This document shows positions 19,921 to 30,676 of a stretch of DNA of 64,000 bases, piece after piece. Both the position numbers and the translations under genes were made by a program. The notes under the pieces are model-generated. The model worked only from the letters and a program-made list of their open reading frames with translations, did no database searches and was not told where the DNA came from. The stretch lies in assembly GCA_009746045.1 (NCBI GenBank), contig RPFO01000167.1, forward strand, positions 498,001 to 562,000. Direction: 5' to 3'. The stretch comes from Mesostigma viride (Eukaryota; Streptophyta; Mesostigmatophyceae; Mesostigmatales; Mesostigmataceae). Every line of letters begins with the position of its first letter. Positions within the stretch are counted from its first letter, which is position 1.

Positions 19921-21060
19921 ATGTCGGAAGAAATTCCGGCGCTTGAGCAATCGCCAAGCCAAGGAGCCGCAGTGCCGCGGCAGGAGGCAGAAGGACCTCT
20001 GCATCCATACAGCCAGCCAGAAACCGCGTCCACGTTTGTACAAGCTGCGCATTTGGCGAGGGGCTTGGCGCGGGGAGGCTGGGTAGCTGTTTTCGGCAAC
20101 TCGGAAGGGCCGTCTGCCAACGACCCTGTTGTGATGCGTGTGCGGGCCACGACTTCTCCGGGGGAGACGAGTCGTGTGACGGTGGAGCGCTTGATTGCGC
20201 TAAGAGACGAGGTCGCAGCGCTTATCTACAGCCTTGAGATCGCCTATCAAGGTGGTCACGTTACGCTGCACGGTTTGGATCTTGCTCGAGAGGCGTTGGG
20301 ACAGCTAGTCGCCATCAGCCTTGGTGCCACCCGATTATTTAACCATTGGGTCGCAACGAGTTCCCTCGGTGAAGGGACGAACGCTTCACATCTCGTGCGT
20401 GACGCGCAGGTGCGTGAGCAGGACAGCCCCTGGTCCTCGCAAGAAGTAGTTGCTCAAACCTGTGAGCACCTTGTTAACATTTTGCTTCAAGAGTCGCGAG
20501 GCCACGCAGATCGGTGGCTTATCACCACGCGTCCTGCCGGCATCTGGTCCACATTAGACACTCCTCGTGTTGTTGGAGCCCCCGGTGCATACGGTCCGTC
20601 GGTGGAAATCGTCACAGGTCGGGACCTGTCTCCACAGGCAGTGCACGACGAGTTCGTCGACCGCCCGTCGGGTGTTATTGCACGCTCGTCCCAGCAGTTG
20701 GACGAGGGAGACGGTTCTGCAGCAGGGTTCTCCGAGCGGCAACGTGCAGATTATCACATCCCGCCGGAGCCGTTGCACGACTACAGCACCTACGGCCTTG
20801 GGGCATACAACGAGCGACGAGGTGGGGGAGGACGCTGGGTGCGTAACGTGGTGTGGGGCAGGCGCCCTAACGAGAGGCGTGTGCCGTTTGACCAAACCAC
20901 AGACGGGAGGCCCGTCAGTCGCCTTCTTGGACCTTATTCTGAGGAGGAGGTGCGAGCTATTCCTCGGGTGAGGACGCCGGTGGCTGTCACTGCTGAAGAG
21001 CGGGAGAGAGAAGCCGCCGCTGAGGCAGAGCGCGAGGCAGAAGAGCTGCCCGACGCTTGA
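19921..21060 (+). CDS. R2 ORF1, intact copy
   Basis: 379 codons from MSEEIPALEQ, the same protein as R1 ORF1 apart from one substitution near the end (AIPRV for AISRV). It shows the R3 version of each nucleotide difference checked. Starts 27 nt after the LTR. Function unknown. Uninterrupted here, whereas the R3 copy is split by R5, so the exchange that made R2 predates R5. Confidence 0.7.
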   Translation: MSEEIPALEQSPSQGAAVPRQEAEGPLHPYSQPETASTFVQAAHLARGLARGGWVAVFGNSEGPSANDPVVMRVRATTSPGETSRVTVERLIALRDEVAALIYSLEIAYQGGHVTLHGLDLAREALGQLVAISLGATRLFNHWVATSSLGEGTNASHLVRDAQVREQDSPWSSQEVVAQTCEHLVNILLQESRGHADRWLITTRPAGIWSTLDTPRVVGAPGAYGPSVEIVTGRDLSPQAVHDEFVDRPSGVIARSSQQLDEGDGSAAGFSERQRADYHIPPEPLHDYSTYGLGAYNERRGGGGRWVRNVVWGRRPNERRVPFDQTTDGRPVSRLLGPYSEEEVRAIPRVRTPVAVTAEEREREAAAEAEREAEELPDA

Positions 21061-21118
21061 AGTCCTGTCTTCTTTTGCATACCCTTGCGTGTTGCAGTGT
21101 CGCTTTGTACAAAATATA

Positions 21119-22512
21119 ATGCCTCGTGGGAAGGCCGGCGACGGCGACAAAGGCGAGGAGGAGAGGCCTGTGGAGACGGGCCAGGTGGTGCGAAAGGAGA
21201 AGGAGCCCATGGCGGGGGAAGCGATCCCTGCTAGCAACGGTGACGGGAGCAAGAGGCCGGGAGGCAAGCGCAAACATGAGGAGGCGATGGAGGAGGCCAA
21301 GCGGGCGCAGGCGGAGTGGCCTTCAGATGCTGTGCTGGTGGCTGGCGGACAACCAACGCTGGAGAAACGTAAGAGGGACTTGTCCTCTGACGATAATGGT
21401 AAGCGTCGTCATGTAGATGTGCCCTCCCCCAACCCTGCTGGCCCAAGTGGTGTCATAACTGTGGCGCCCGCTGTGGCTGGTGTCGCTGCTGTGACGCCCC
21501 CTGTGGCTGAGACAGTTAGGGCGTTACCGGGGTCGAGGCCTCACATGAGCGCCGTATCCGTCATGAATGGCCAAAAGCCTCTCTGTCCACCATTAGCGCA
21601 GGAAGCACTAGATAAATGGCTTGAGGACATGGAGCTGGTGGTGCTCTCTGTGGATCCCACCGTGAATCTAGTGCAAGTCTTTCATTCCTCAACATGCAAC
21701 CGTGATTCCTCTGAACGTGTGCGAGAAAAGACTAGGGTGGCTGTGAAGGACAAGCTAATCTGGGCACAGTTCCTGGATGGACTGAGGGAGGAGTTTTCAG
21801 ATAAGGTCTTAAACCTCACAAACTACTATAAACACCAGTATGACACGTTCGAGATCATTGGCCCTGTGGCAGAGGAGTGGGCCAGGCTCAACCGTATCAG
21901 AGACAAGGGGGCCAAGTATGGCTTCCTGGTCACAGATAGAGCCCTGGCAGACTATTTCCTGGACCGAATTAATTAATGGGGTTGAGTGTGGATGGGAGGA
22001 ACAGCGCCCGCATGTTTCTGAACCAGACAGATGGGTCCTTGCGTGCTCTAGAGCTGGTTATCCTTAGTATCAGGAAGCCAGACCCTGCCTGCAAAGCCAT
22101 TCAGTCCCACGGCAGCAATGCCACCTCCGCTGCACAGGCCCAAGGTGATGTCCCCGGGTACCCAGCCCGTGGTGGGGCAAGGCCTAACAAGCGTAGGCGC
22201 TTCAGACGCCAGAGGAATGGGGCTCAGGGTGGCAAGGGTGCAGGTTCCCAAGGAGGGGTTGGGAGCCAGCAAGCTGGTGGTCAGCAGGGCAAGGGTGGCC
22301 AAGGGCAAGGCAAGAGCCAAGCTCAAGGCAATCAGGGCAAGCAGGGTGGGCAGTCTCAGGGAGGCCAGGGGAAGCCTGGCAAGGGTGGGGCTGGGTCTGG
22401 AAAGAAGGGTGGAGCATGCTTTGTGTGTGGCAAGGAAGGTCACTGGCGTCGTGAGTGCCCTGACAGGAAGGCCAAGCCTGCTGGAGCAGGGGGCCAGTCT
22501 GGGCAGCAGTGA
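21119..22512 (+). pseudogene. gag: R2 Gag broken by an 8-bp TTAATTAA insertion
   Basis: Frame 1 runs MPRGKAG to ADYFLDRIN and stops at TAA made by an extra TTAATTAA near 21969-21976. The rest (from 21976) carries MGLSVDGRNSARMFLN, the Gly/Gln linker and the knuckle CFVCGKEGHWRREC. R3 has the same insertion; R1 does not. Ends QQ-UGA-CUA-G at 22510. Confidence 0.8.
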
Positions 22513-24957
22513 CTAGCTACATCATCCCCTGTAAATAGTCAATCACCCCTTGGGGAAGGTGTGCTGGATGTACATAAGGACGGGGGTGTGCCCCTTGTGC
22601 AGCACCAAGGGTGTAAGGATGTTGTTCTTCCACTGGATTGCAATAACAATGCTGCAGCTGAATTCCCTATGCCTCATGCAGGTGGTGGGTCTCCAGCAGG
22701 TGCTGGCCTGGAGGGCCAAAGGACCTTGCTGGAAGGGCCTGGAGCGGTCCAGGGTGCAGGGCCTGGCTTGGGGCGTCAGGATGGCCTGCAGGGAAGCCCT
22801 GGAACCTCAGGAGTGGATCATGTGTCCCCACACACGGTTCAGACGTCTCGCCAGGTCAGTACTGAGAGAGTGCTGAGCTATGCTGAGGCTGGCCATAGGT
22901 TACATCACATGTTTGGACATTCTGGGCAGGCAGCAATGTTTGCTTGGAAGTTAGGTAGGAAGCCTTTGTGGGAGGCATGCCAGGCTGCTGCTGAGAACTG
23001 TGGTTGCCAGGAGAATGCTGTTCACCCACCCCAGTCCCATGCTAGGGAGCCTGCTAGAGAGCGTGGCGACATCCAGATGGATATCCAGCATATTCGGGGC
23101 TTGTATGTATTAGTGGGGGTGGACAGGTTCAGTAGATATAGACTGATAGGCGTTCTACCTGGTATGCAGGAGCATCACTTGTTGTTGGGTATGAAGGCCC
23201 TGATCCCAGGCTTTGGGGTATGCAAGAGTGTGCAGGCAGACTTGCAGTTTGACTGTTTGCTCAAGCATCAGGACCAGCTGCCTTGTAAGCTGGTAGTAGT
23301 CCCCAGGGAGAGTCATGGGCAGCAAGGGGCTGTGGAGAGATCCATACGTGAAGTGAAGACAGTGGTGCTAGCAGCAGAGTCAGTGCCACTTGTGGCATCT
23401 GCCTTAGAGAGGGCAGCCTGGTGTAAGGGGATAGAAGAGCAGCTGAACCACAGGGTTAATTATTACTTTGATGGTGTGGCTGTCTCTCCCCTGGCCCTGC
23501 AGTATAGCTTACTACCTGAGAATGTGGTGCAGGCCAGTCTTAGAAAGGCAGACAGGCTGTTTGCCCAGCTGAGACGTAAGGACAAGAACTGGAATGTGCT
23601 GAGGCCTCAGGTGGGGCTGAAGGTCAGGATGTGGAAGGAACCATCTATTCCAGGCAAGCGGGGGAAGTGGCAGGATGGGGTGGTCACTCGTGTAGAAGAA
23701 GCTAACAGATCTTGCCTGGTGGCTTTGGAAAAGGATCCAAGGCACGTGTACAGGTTGTCCTGGGCTCATGTCAAGGAGAGAAGGCCACATGCAATCTGGC
23801 CTGCAGACGGGCCAGGCCCTCCCAGCTGGGTTGAGGAGCCAGGCCAGAGCCAGGCAGCAGCAGCTAACAATCCTCTGGTGGTGGATGATGGTCTGTCCCT
23901 ACTGGAAGATGACGAGCAGGAGGCTGCTGAAGCAACTGTCACAAGGCCAGAGGGGACGGGGCAGCCACCTAAGGCCCGGGGGCCTCTCATGGCGGACGTC
24001 ATCCGAGCACTCATGCGCAGCAAACATGATCCCAAGGTATCCAAACTCACGGGGTGGGGGTCGTGCTGGGCAGCTACAATGGAGGTAGATACCAACTCAC
24101 AGGTGTCTGTCATCAGGGAAGAGGATGCTGTAGGCTTACAGATGTCCCATCCCAGTTGCCTTGCTGTGTCTGATTTCTCAGGAAAGGTGTCCATGAAGAT
24201 CCTTGGGGAAGTGAGTGTGCCTATCTTAGGGGTGCCCACCACGTTCTGTGTGGTAGAGGGCTATCAGGGGCCTGCCATTCTGGGTCAGAACTTCTTGTGC
24301 ATGCCAGGGGTTACTTTGACCTCTGATGAGTTGGCACTAGAAGGCAGGGGCAGCCTCCCCCTTGAAAGATATCACTATTCCCAGGGTCTTGCAGTGGCGG
24401 TGAAGGCTGTTAAGAGTCAGCCAGCTGAGGGTCCTCAAGGTCAGGAGCCCATAGCTGAGGACCTGTTAATCATCCCAACCACCTTTGATCCACGGCAGTT
24501 AGGGGTAAACAGGTACCAGATAGCTGCTCACAGTCCTATTCCCTGGCGCCAGCTAGTCGAGATGATGCAGAGCCCCAAGATGGCTAAGGCATGGACTCTT
24601 GGCTTTGTTGCTTCTGGGCATGAGTGGATAGTTTCCAACTGTGCAGAGCCTGTGGATGAGCTGCCAGAAGTTCACCAGCTGCTCAGATTGATGTTTGTCC
24701 TCAAGCTCAAGGAGGTAGATGGTGTCCAGGTGCCACATGTCAGACCAGTTGTAACCGAGTATCATGGCACTGGCCAGTTGTTAGACGAGGAGCTCTATAC
24801 TCCAGGGATGCTGCATGACACGTGGAGGATTCTGCTGTGTATATTTCTGTCTTTTCTGGTCAAGGGTGTGCCCTATAGCTCTGTGCTGATTGATTTCAAG
24901 AGGGCTTTTCTCAAGGGTGACCAAGATCAGGCTAGGCAGACTTGGAGAGATATCCCT
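22513..24957 (+). pseudogene. pol: R2 Pol 5' part: integrase, protease, start of RT
   Basis: In frame after the gag UGA. Same domains and residues as R1 Pol (HHCC integrase, DDE, DTNS protease, DFKRAFLKGD of RT). At more than ten sites that distinguish R1 from R3 it has the R1 base (for example ATTCGGGG and GGCGTTCTACC, where R3 has ATCAGGGG and GCGTTCTACC). Ends at TATCCCT, where the R3 LTR starts. No downstream half of its own exists. Confidence 0.85.
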
Positions 24958-25608
24958 AGTTAGCATTTTGGGTAACCAATATGCTAAGTGGATGCAGTTT
25001 GGAAAGACCTTTCCAACGCCGTGCTGACCGCCTGAAACAGACAAGGGACAAGAAAGATATGAGGTCCCGAAGTCCTAGCCGTCCGCGATTGGCGAGGGTG
25101 CAACCTTCTGGGGTAGTGGACAGGACACGTGGCAGGCCGTGCCTGCACAGGCTTAACCTGACTATCACGTGACTGTAGTCCACGTAGACCAGGAGGGACA
25201 GCAGCCTGCGACTGGTGGGGTACTGGAACTGGCACAAGGCTGCAAGGATGCTAGGTCTTGCAGGCTTGTGACAGGTCCTGTACTTCCTAGGTTGCAGGTA
25301 GCTAGGTAAATCCAGTTCGTCCTGGCTCTGCAAGGATGCCAGTGGACGTTGAGGATTTGCTAGCAAGCCTGCAATATGCCTCGTCACACCGATGGGAACG
25401 AGGAGCAACAAAGAGGCATATAGCTTGGTCATGAGGATGGCCAAGCTATCTCGGAAGCACGCGCTCTGGTTGCCCACTTGAACGTGGAAGTGACCAACAA
25501 GGTGTGGCTTGGTGTTTGGGCTAAAGGTTGCTGTCCCCAGCAATTGGCTCAAGCTTATATAGCGTGAAAGACCAAGAGCTCACACGCTCTGGGCTGGTTC
25601 GTCTAACT
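24958..25608 (+). repeat. R3 5' LTR (651 bp)
   Basis: AGTTAGCATTTTGGGTAACC to GGTTCGTCTAACT. Differs from 40303-40945 at about three bases and several 1-4 bp indels. Confidence 0.9.
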
Positions 25609-25618
25609 CGTACTATTG
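25609..25618 (+). promoter_or_regulatory. R3 putative primer-binding site
   Basis: CGTACTATTG directly after the LTR. Perfect 10-nt complement at 39982-39991 in the R3 3' region. Confidence 0.7.
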
Positions 25619-25635
25619 GTTCCGTGGCGCATTTC

Positions 25636-26283
25636 ATGTCGGAAGAAATTCCGGCGCTTGAGCAATCGCCAAGCCAAGGAGCCGCAGTGCCGCGGCAGGA
25701 GGCAGAAGGACCTCTGCATCCATACAGCCAGCCAGAAACCGCGTCCACGTTTGTACAAGCTGCGCATTTGGCGAGGGGCTTGGCGCGGGGAGGCTGGGTA
25801 GCTGTTTTCGGCAACTCGGAAGGGCCGTCTGCCAACGACCCTGTTGTGATGCGTGTGCGGGCCACGACTTCTCCGGGGGAGACGAGTCGTGTGACGGTGG
25901 AGCGCTTGATTGCGCTAAGAGACGAGGTCGCAGCGCTTATCTACAGCCTTGAGATCGCCTATCAAGGTGGTCACGTTACGCTGCACGGTTTGGATCTTGC
26001 TCGAGAGGCGTTGGGACAGCTAGTCGCCATCAGCCTTGGTGCCACCCGATTATTTAACCATTGGGTCGCAACGAGTTCCCTCGGTGAAGGGACGAACGCT
26101 TCACATCTCGTGCGTGACGCGCAGGTGCGTGAGCAGGACAGCCCCTGGTCCTCGCAAGAAGTAGTTGCTCAAACCTGTGAGCACCTTGTTAACATTTTGC
26201 TTCAAGAGTCGCGAGGCCACGCAGATCGGTGGCTTATCACCACGCGTCCTGCCGGCATCTGGTCCACATTAGACACTCCTCGT
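25636..26283 (+). pseudogene. R3 ORF1, part 1 (interrupted by R5)
   Basis: 216 codons of ORF1 from MSEEIPALEQ up to DTPR, where the R5 insertion cuts in after CTCGT. The rest resumes at 33785. Function unknown. Confidence 0.75.
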
Positions 26284-26662
26284 AGTTATGCAACACGAAG
26301 CTTGGAATGCTCGGGCACTGCCAAATGGCGAGAGTGTGCGTGAACGACGAAACACCTTGGCATTAGGATAGAATGGCACATATACTGCTGGCCAGCCGTC
26401 AACGATGGCTGGCCAGACTTTGCGTAAGTTAAACTAACTTACTGATCCTGGACGGACTAGCCTATCAGTTACAACCTGATCTAGTCAGTCCTAACATGAC
26501 AACTACAGTCCCGGTACTGAGGTACCGGCTCATCACATACTGAGTATAGCCACGTGTCCATGCCACGACTGCTCTAGTCCAGCACCGTCCCAGTACCCAA
26601 TTGGGCGCCGGCGGTGCTGGCACGTGTCCACTTAGGCTACAGGCGGGAGACTTAGACTAACT
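26284..26662 (-). repeat. R5 3' LTR (379 bp)
   Basis: Element-orientation start AGTTAGTCTAAG, end GCATAACT. Contains an internal perfect inverted repeat GTAAGTTA-AAC-TAACTTAC. The purine-rich AAAGTGGG directly precedes it in element orientation and may be the polypurine tract. Confidence 0.9.
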
Positions 26663-27046
26663 CCCACTTTAAGTTTTCTTTGGGTTTCAACAGAAACACA
26701 CATAGCCATCAAATGGACGCAGCCATTCCCAATGCCTTAAAAAAACTGTCAGATAACCTACTAGGACCCAAAGGTCACCTCACACATGTACAAGAGATGC
26801 ATTAAAAAGGCCCCATGTCTCAAGCATGGTTTCTTAACTGAGTGAGATGGGTGCTCCAGGCCCCAGCATGTCATGGTCATCCAAACAAGTGTCTCACAAA
26901 ATTTTATTCAATAAATAACACATTCATCATGTCCCAACTTTCTAGACCAGTGCTTCTCACTGTCAGAAAACTACCCAGCTGCCACTGCAGCCTTTCAGCT
27001 GCAGTATTAGGCAGGGGGTCATGGGCTAACATGTACAATGTGCCAG
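26663..27046 (-). other. R5 3' untranslated region
   Basis: Non-coding. Element orientation: AATAAA near 26912, a hairpin CCATG-CTTGAGA-CATGG (26814-26830), then TTTTTAATGCA, the complement of the sequence after the 5' LTR. No CGGGCGCC boxes or T-arm motif seen. Confidence 0.65.
26798..26808 (-). promoter_or_regulatory. R5 PBS complement in the 3' region
   Basis: Plus-strand TGCATTAAAAA here pairs with plus-strand TTTTTAATGCA at 33395-33405, immediately next to the 5' LTR. 11 nt perfect, ending at the LTR boundary. Confidence 0.7.
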
Positions 27047-30000
27047 TCACTTCAGACTGTAACCAGGGTTCATCAACCCATACAAGACCTGGTATTGTGG
27101 TCCTGCTGCTTGTGGCACCTTGGTCAGTGCATCTGCAGCATTGTCTTTGTCCCTGACGTGGGCTTTAGACTCCAGGTACTTGCATTCCTGTTTTAGCACA
27201 ATCCAATCCAGGTCCGAGTGTACAGCCAAAGGATTGGCAAGGAAAGAGATGATAGATTGAGAGTCAGTCAGCAAATGTGCTTTCACTCCTGCAGAGCTAC
27301 CAGCCTGGTGTTGAAGCCAGACCAGCAAGTGATTGAGATACCTTGCATGCAAGACAGAAGATACCACAGCCCTGCATTCAGCTACATTGCTACTCACAGC
27401 TTTCCTCTTGTGCAATCTACTGAACCAGGAGACTAGTGACTTCTTCCCACCTTGGTTATGCAGGAAAAACAATCCAGCCTCTCTGGCTTGAACCTTGGTA
27501 ACTACCCTGGACTCCATTGAACTATCCATCATGCACGTGATGTGAATGGGAGTAAACAGGTCCAGTGAGTGAAGCATCAAAGGTGGACCATCATGCAACA
27601 ACTGCTTGATTGCCCGTGCTCCTACCTCCTGTAGTACCTCATCATCTACCCTGCTCACAAAAGCCAGGTGGGGTGCACATGTAGCACATAGCCAACCAAG
27701 CTTGCCTCTAATGGTAGGGCACATGTCAGGGGTGATGTGAACAGGCAGGACATCCAGACAAGACTTAATGTATTCAGCAGAGGCCTGCATGGAACAAACC
27801 CAGCTGCCCTGCTGCTGCAGCAACTCAAGCATCATGCCACAGAACTTGACTGGCTCCTTGCCCAGCTCTAGCTGCTTGCCAATCTCAAAACTGGCAGACA
27901 CCTGAGCTATGAAAGCATCCACTGCAGCTCTAGGACCTGAGATTAACTGATCATCCCCATGCCAGACAAACATCATCATTCCATCAGGGTGTGGGATGAC
28001 AAACAAGCAAGGGTCAATGTCATCATAGGTGGCCCCTAGCTTCATGAATACCTCCTGTGCAGACAGCCTAAAAATTTTTGGAGCTGACTGCAACCCTTCA
28101 ACCCCCAGGTTTGGCCTCAACAAGGGTTGAACAATATCCCTGTGCCACACCTTAGGAGTATTCACCACGTATACCTGACCTCTCCAGACCTGCTGTGCTA
28201 TGGCAGGGTCCCCCTTTAGAAAGGCTCTTTTGATATCTGTGGCTTTACACACATAATCCTTCCCTGTATTAAGCTGATGCAAAAACAAGGAAAGCAACAC
28301 CTTGAGAGACGTTTGCTGAATACCAGGAGTATAAAGCTCAGCCTCTGTCAGCTCTGTAGAGCCCCTGAACTCAGTGACACATGGCCTAGCATGGAAAATG
28401 GGTGGTCCCCCATCAGCCTGAGGTTTATGCTTGCACACAAACTTTAACCTTAGCTTCTTGGCTCCAGCTGGCATAGCATCAAGAGGAGTCACAGGTGGTG
28501 TGTGTGTGGGACTACGTGCATCTGGAACAACCCACTCCTCCCTGGCTTTGGTAAAAGCCTCCAGCCACTTAAGAAACCCAATCTGCGTCTGGCAGTCCCG
28601 TACAATATCATCATAGGACAGGGGAGACATGGATGCAACATCCCATCTACCAAGCCCAAACGCTGAAGGGTGTAGCTTTTGAGAGTGTATGAGGTCCTCC
28701 ACACACGGTTCCTGACCTGGGAGGTACTTGGGCTTAACTGCATTGATGGCAGCATCCAACCCAGTGCTAATCTGGCTCAAAGGGATTTTAAAATGATCTA
28801 GAGGCACCTGTCCTACCCCTGCCACACTCAACCTCCCAGCTGAGATGACAACACCAGGGTAAGATACAAAAGGTTCCCCTAACAGGGCATTCCCTGAGTA
28901 ACCCTCAACCACCTGAAATGGAGTGGGCATACCCAAGATTTGAATGCTCACCTGACCTTTGACCTGCATTTTGGTTTTGCCTGAAAAATCTGACACTCTA
29001 GCCCATGGTGAGGCCTTCATTTTCAGACCAGATACAGCTGCTGCACTGATGATACTCACCTGTGCTTGGGTGTCTACAGCCAAAATACTAGGATCTTGAC
29101 CTGCATCCCCTACAGCATTGACTTGTGCTGTACCTGTTGCCACAACTGCTTTAGTGTTGTGTGCCTTGTGCAAGGCCTTAAGAATCTCAGCAAATGACTT
29201 CCTGGGAACGACAGGATCTGCTCTATTTTGTGACTCCTCCAGGTGTGAGGGAGGTGCTACCTGCTGCTCACCCTGTGCACCGTCCTCCTGCCCAGGTGGA
29301 CTATTGGGTTGTAGTGGGGCTGCACTACTGAGGAACACAGGAGCTTCTACTGTGGTGCTAGTGCTTGCATCAATGACGTCCTTAGCCAATTCATTGGGTG
29401 AGATCAATCCACCAGACTCCTGCTCTGAATCCATGTCCAAGAATTCTACCCCTGACACGTCTGCCAGTGGTGGGTAATAAAGCTTGAGTCTATGCTTGCT
29501 GACCACACGCTCTCTGTCATGTTGTATAGTGACTGCAGTCCCTTCTTCATGAATTTTGGTGACTACAGCTGGACCGTGCCATCTGGCAGAGTGTGCTCTT
29601 CCTCTGTCACCCTCTCTGAAAAACAACACATGGTCCCCCACTTCAAACACAGGCCTGGCATTATTTTTGTCTTTCTTTGCCAGCAACTTGGCTAAGTGCT
29701 GCCTTTGTGTGTTGTAGTGAGTGTGTACCTCTGAAGCATAGCTGCCTGACTGAAGGCCAGTTGGGGTGATTTCCCCAAAAGGTGAGGACATTATTGGTTT
29801 GGCGTTTAGCTGGGTAGTCACCCCTGCTGCCCAAGATGCCCTGTCAGCATAGCTACCAGAGTCAGCCAACCTGGATGGCATTTTTCTTATCACATCCCTG
29901 ATGGCTCTCATGGTACGTTCTACCAACCCCTGACGTTCATGATCTTGAGCCCCAGACACTTCTATCTTGGGCAGGTCATTCCTGTCCTGGATGCAGAGAA

Positions 30001-30676
30001 ACTGCTGATCCAGCATTACTTTTTCAATGGGGTGAAAACGTGCCAAGGCTATCTGTAAAGCTCTGTGCAGCTGCTCTTTATCCATCCCAGGCAGGGGCTC
30101 CACTACCACAAACCTTGACCAGGCATCCTTTATGACTAGGTAGTATACCGTGTCCTTCACCACGTGTATAACATCCCCAACCAGTTTGCCTCTAGCCAGT
30201 GGTGGTGTGGCCACATGCCATTTTCTGGGCTTAGGAGCATATAGCTGACATTGCTCACAGTGCTTACGTACGTGCCTGCACATCTGTTCCAGATCATGGC
30301 CTTGTATTTTATTGGCTAGCCTTTCAGCCACAGCCTCATGGCCCATAACCTTGTGCAGTTGCTCTGCTAGAGCACCATACGTGATTACCTTTTCTGCTGC
30401 TGCACTAAGGGAAGCTATGGTGGGGTCACGCATCATGTGTGACAGTGTCATGTCATATGCCACTTCCCAATCCACATCATCACACTCAGGCAACACTTGG
30501 CAGACAGAAGGTAACAGGAAACCATTTGTGAAAAATGGTGAGGGTAGCTTACAGGTGTCACCCTGGTCTGCCGCCCCCGCGCGGTTGTAGCGCCCTGGCG
30601 TGTCTTGTTGTGCCTGGGTGCCGTGCAGCGCGCTCCTGCTGCAATGGGGTGACGTGTTTTCCAGCATCCAGGACAA
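27047..30676 (-). CDS. pol: R5 Pol: integrase, protease, RT, RNase H
   Basis: 1,209-codon open frame, intact through all catalytic domains. Integrase zinc site H108, H113, C140, C143; likely catalytic D168 (GDVIH), D223 (MLDQQF), E253 (GLVERTMRAIR). SH3-like segment near 343-400. Protease AVDTQAQVSII with D535-T-Q-A and LLG at 598-600. RT motif A ATDIKRAFLKGD near 805; active box FVWHGDDQLI near 895. RNase H DSSMESRVVTK, SSNVAECRAV, TDSQSII, DNAADALTK. The first codons are not a proven start: the zinc-knuckle frame overlaps this one, and the join near 30550-30580 lies in a GGGGG run. Probably made as Gag-Pol. It contrasts with Ty1/copia by having protease after integrase. Confidence 0.85.
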   Translation of the reverse strand: MSWMLENTSPHCSRSALHGTQAQQDTPGRYNRAGAADQGDTCKLPSPFFTNGFLLPSVCQVLPECDDVDWEVAYDMTLSHMMRDPTIASLSAAAEKVITYGALAEQLHKVMGHEAVAERLANKIQGHDLEQMCRHVRKHCEQCQLYAPKPRKWHVATPPLARGKLVGDVIHVVKDTVYYLVIKDAWSRFVVVEPLPGMDKEQLHRALQIALARFHPIEKVMLDQQFLCIQDRNDLPKIEVSGAQDHERQGLVERTMRAIRDVIRKMPSRLADSGSYADRASWAAGVTTQLNAKPIMSSPFGEITPTGLQSGSYASEVHTHYNTQRQHLAKLLAKKDKNNARPVFEVGDHVLFFREGDRGRAHSARWHGPAVVTKIHEEGTAVTIQHDRERVVSKHRLKLYYPPLADVSGVEFLDMDSEQESGGLISPNELAKDVIDASTSTTVEAPVFLSSAAPLQPNSPPGQEDGAQGEQQVAPPSHLEESQNRADPVVPRKSFAEILKALHKAHNTKAVVATGTAQVNAVGDAGQDPSILAVDTQAQVSIISAAAVSGLKMKASPWARVSDFSGKTKMQVKGQVSIQILGMPTPFQVVEGYSGNALLGEPFVSYPGVVISAGRLSVAGVGQVPLDHFKIPLSQISTGLDAAINAVKPKYLPGQEPCVEDLIHSQKLHPSAFGLGRWDVASMSPLSYDDIVRDCQTQIGFLKWLEAFTKAREEWVVPDARSPTHTPPVTPLDAMPAGAKKLRLKFVCKHKPQADGGPPIFHARPCVTEFRGSTELTEAELYTPGIQQTSLKVLLSLFLHQLNTGKDYVCKATDIKRAFLKGDPAIAQQVWRGQVYVVNTPKVWHRDIVQPLLRPNLGVEGLQSAPKIFRLSAQEVFMKLGATYDDIDPCLFVIPHPDGMMMFVWHGDDQLISGPRAAVDAFIAQVSASFEIGKQLELGKEPVKFCGMMLELLQQQGSWVCSMQASAEYIKSCLDVLPVHITPDMCPTIRGKLGWLCATCAPHLAFVSRVDDEVLQEVGARAIKQLLHDGPPLMLHSLDLFTPIHITCMMDSSMESRVVTKVQAREAGLFFLHNQGGKKSLVSWFSRLHKRKAVSSNVAECRAVVSSVLHARYLNHLLVWLQHQAGSSAGVKAHLLTDSQSIISFLANPLAVHSDLDWIVLKQECKYLESKAHVRDKDNAADALTKVPQAAGPQYQVLYGLMNPGYSLK

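Larger units (their letters stand above)
11069..24957 (+). mobile_element. R2: extra LTR-ORF1-gag-pol unit, mosaic of R3 and R1
   Basis: Without the inserted R4 the unit is 5,711 bp, against 5,712 bp for R1's 5357-11068, and it ends at the same pol base before the same TCCCT. It has no 3' half and no 3' LTR of its own. From its LTR to about 22005 it shares nearly all diagnostic differences with R3. From 22206 on it shares them with R1. This fits unequal exchange between R1 and R3 and not an independent insertion. Confidence 0.8.

Noticed and set aside
19332-20150. 272-codon minus ORF across the LTR and ORF1 start
   Set aside because: Runs through the LTR boundary and has no domain. The same frame recurs only because the LTR and ORF1 are repeated.
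24953-24957. R2 as an independent insertion into the same TCCCT site
   Set aside because: Two independent insertions at the same base, the missing second right half and the R3/R1 mosaic make duplication by exchange more likely.
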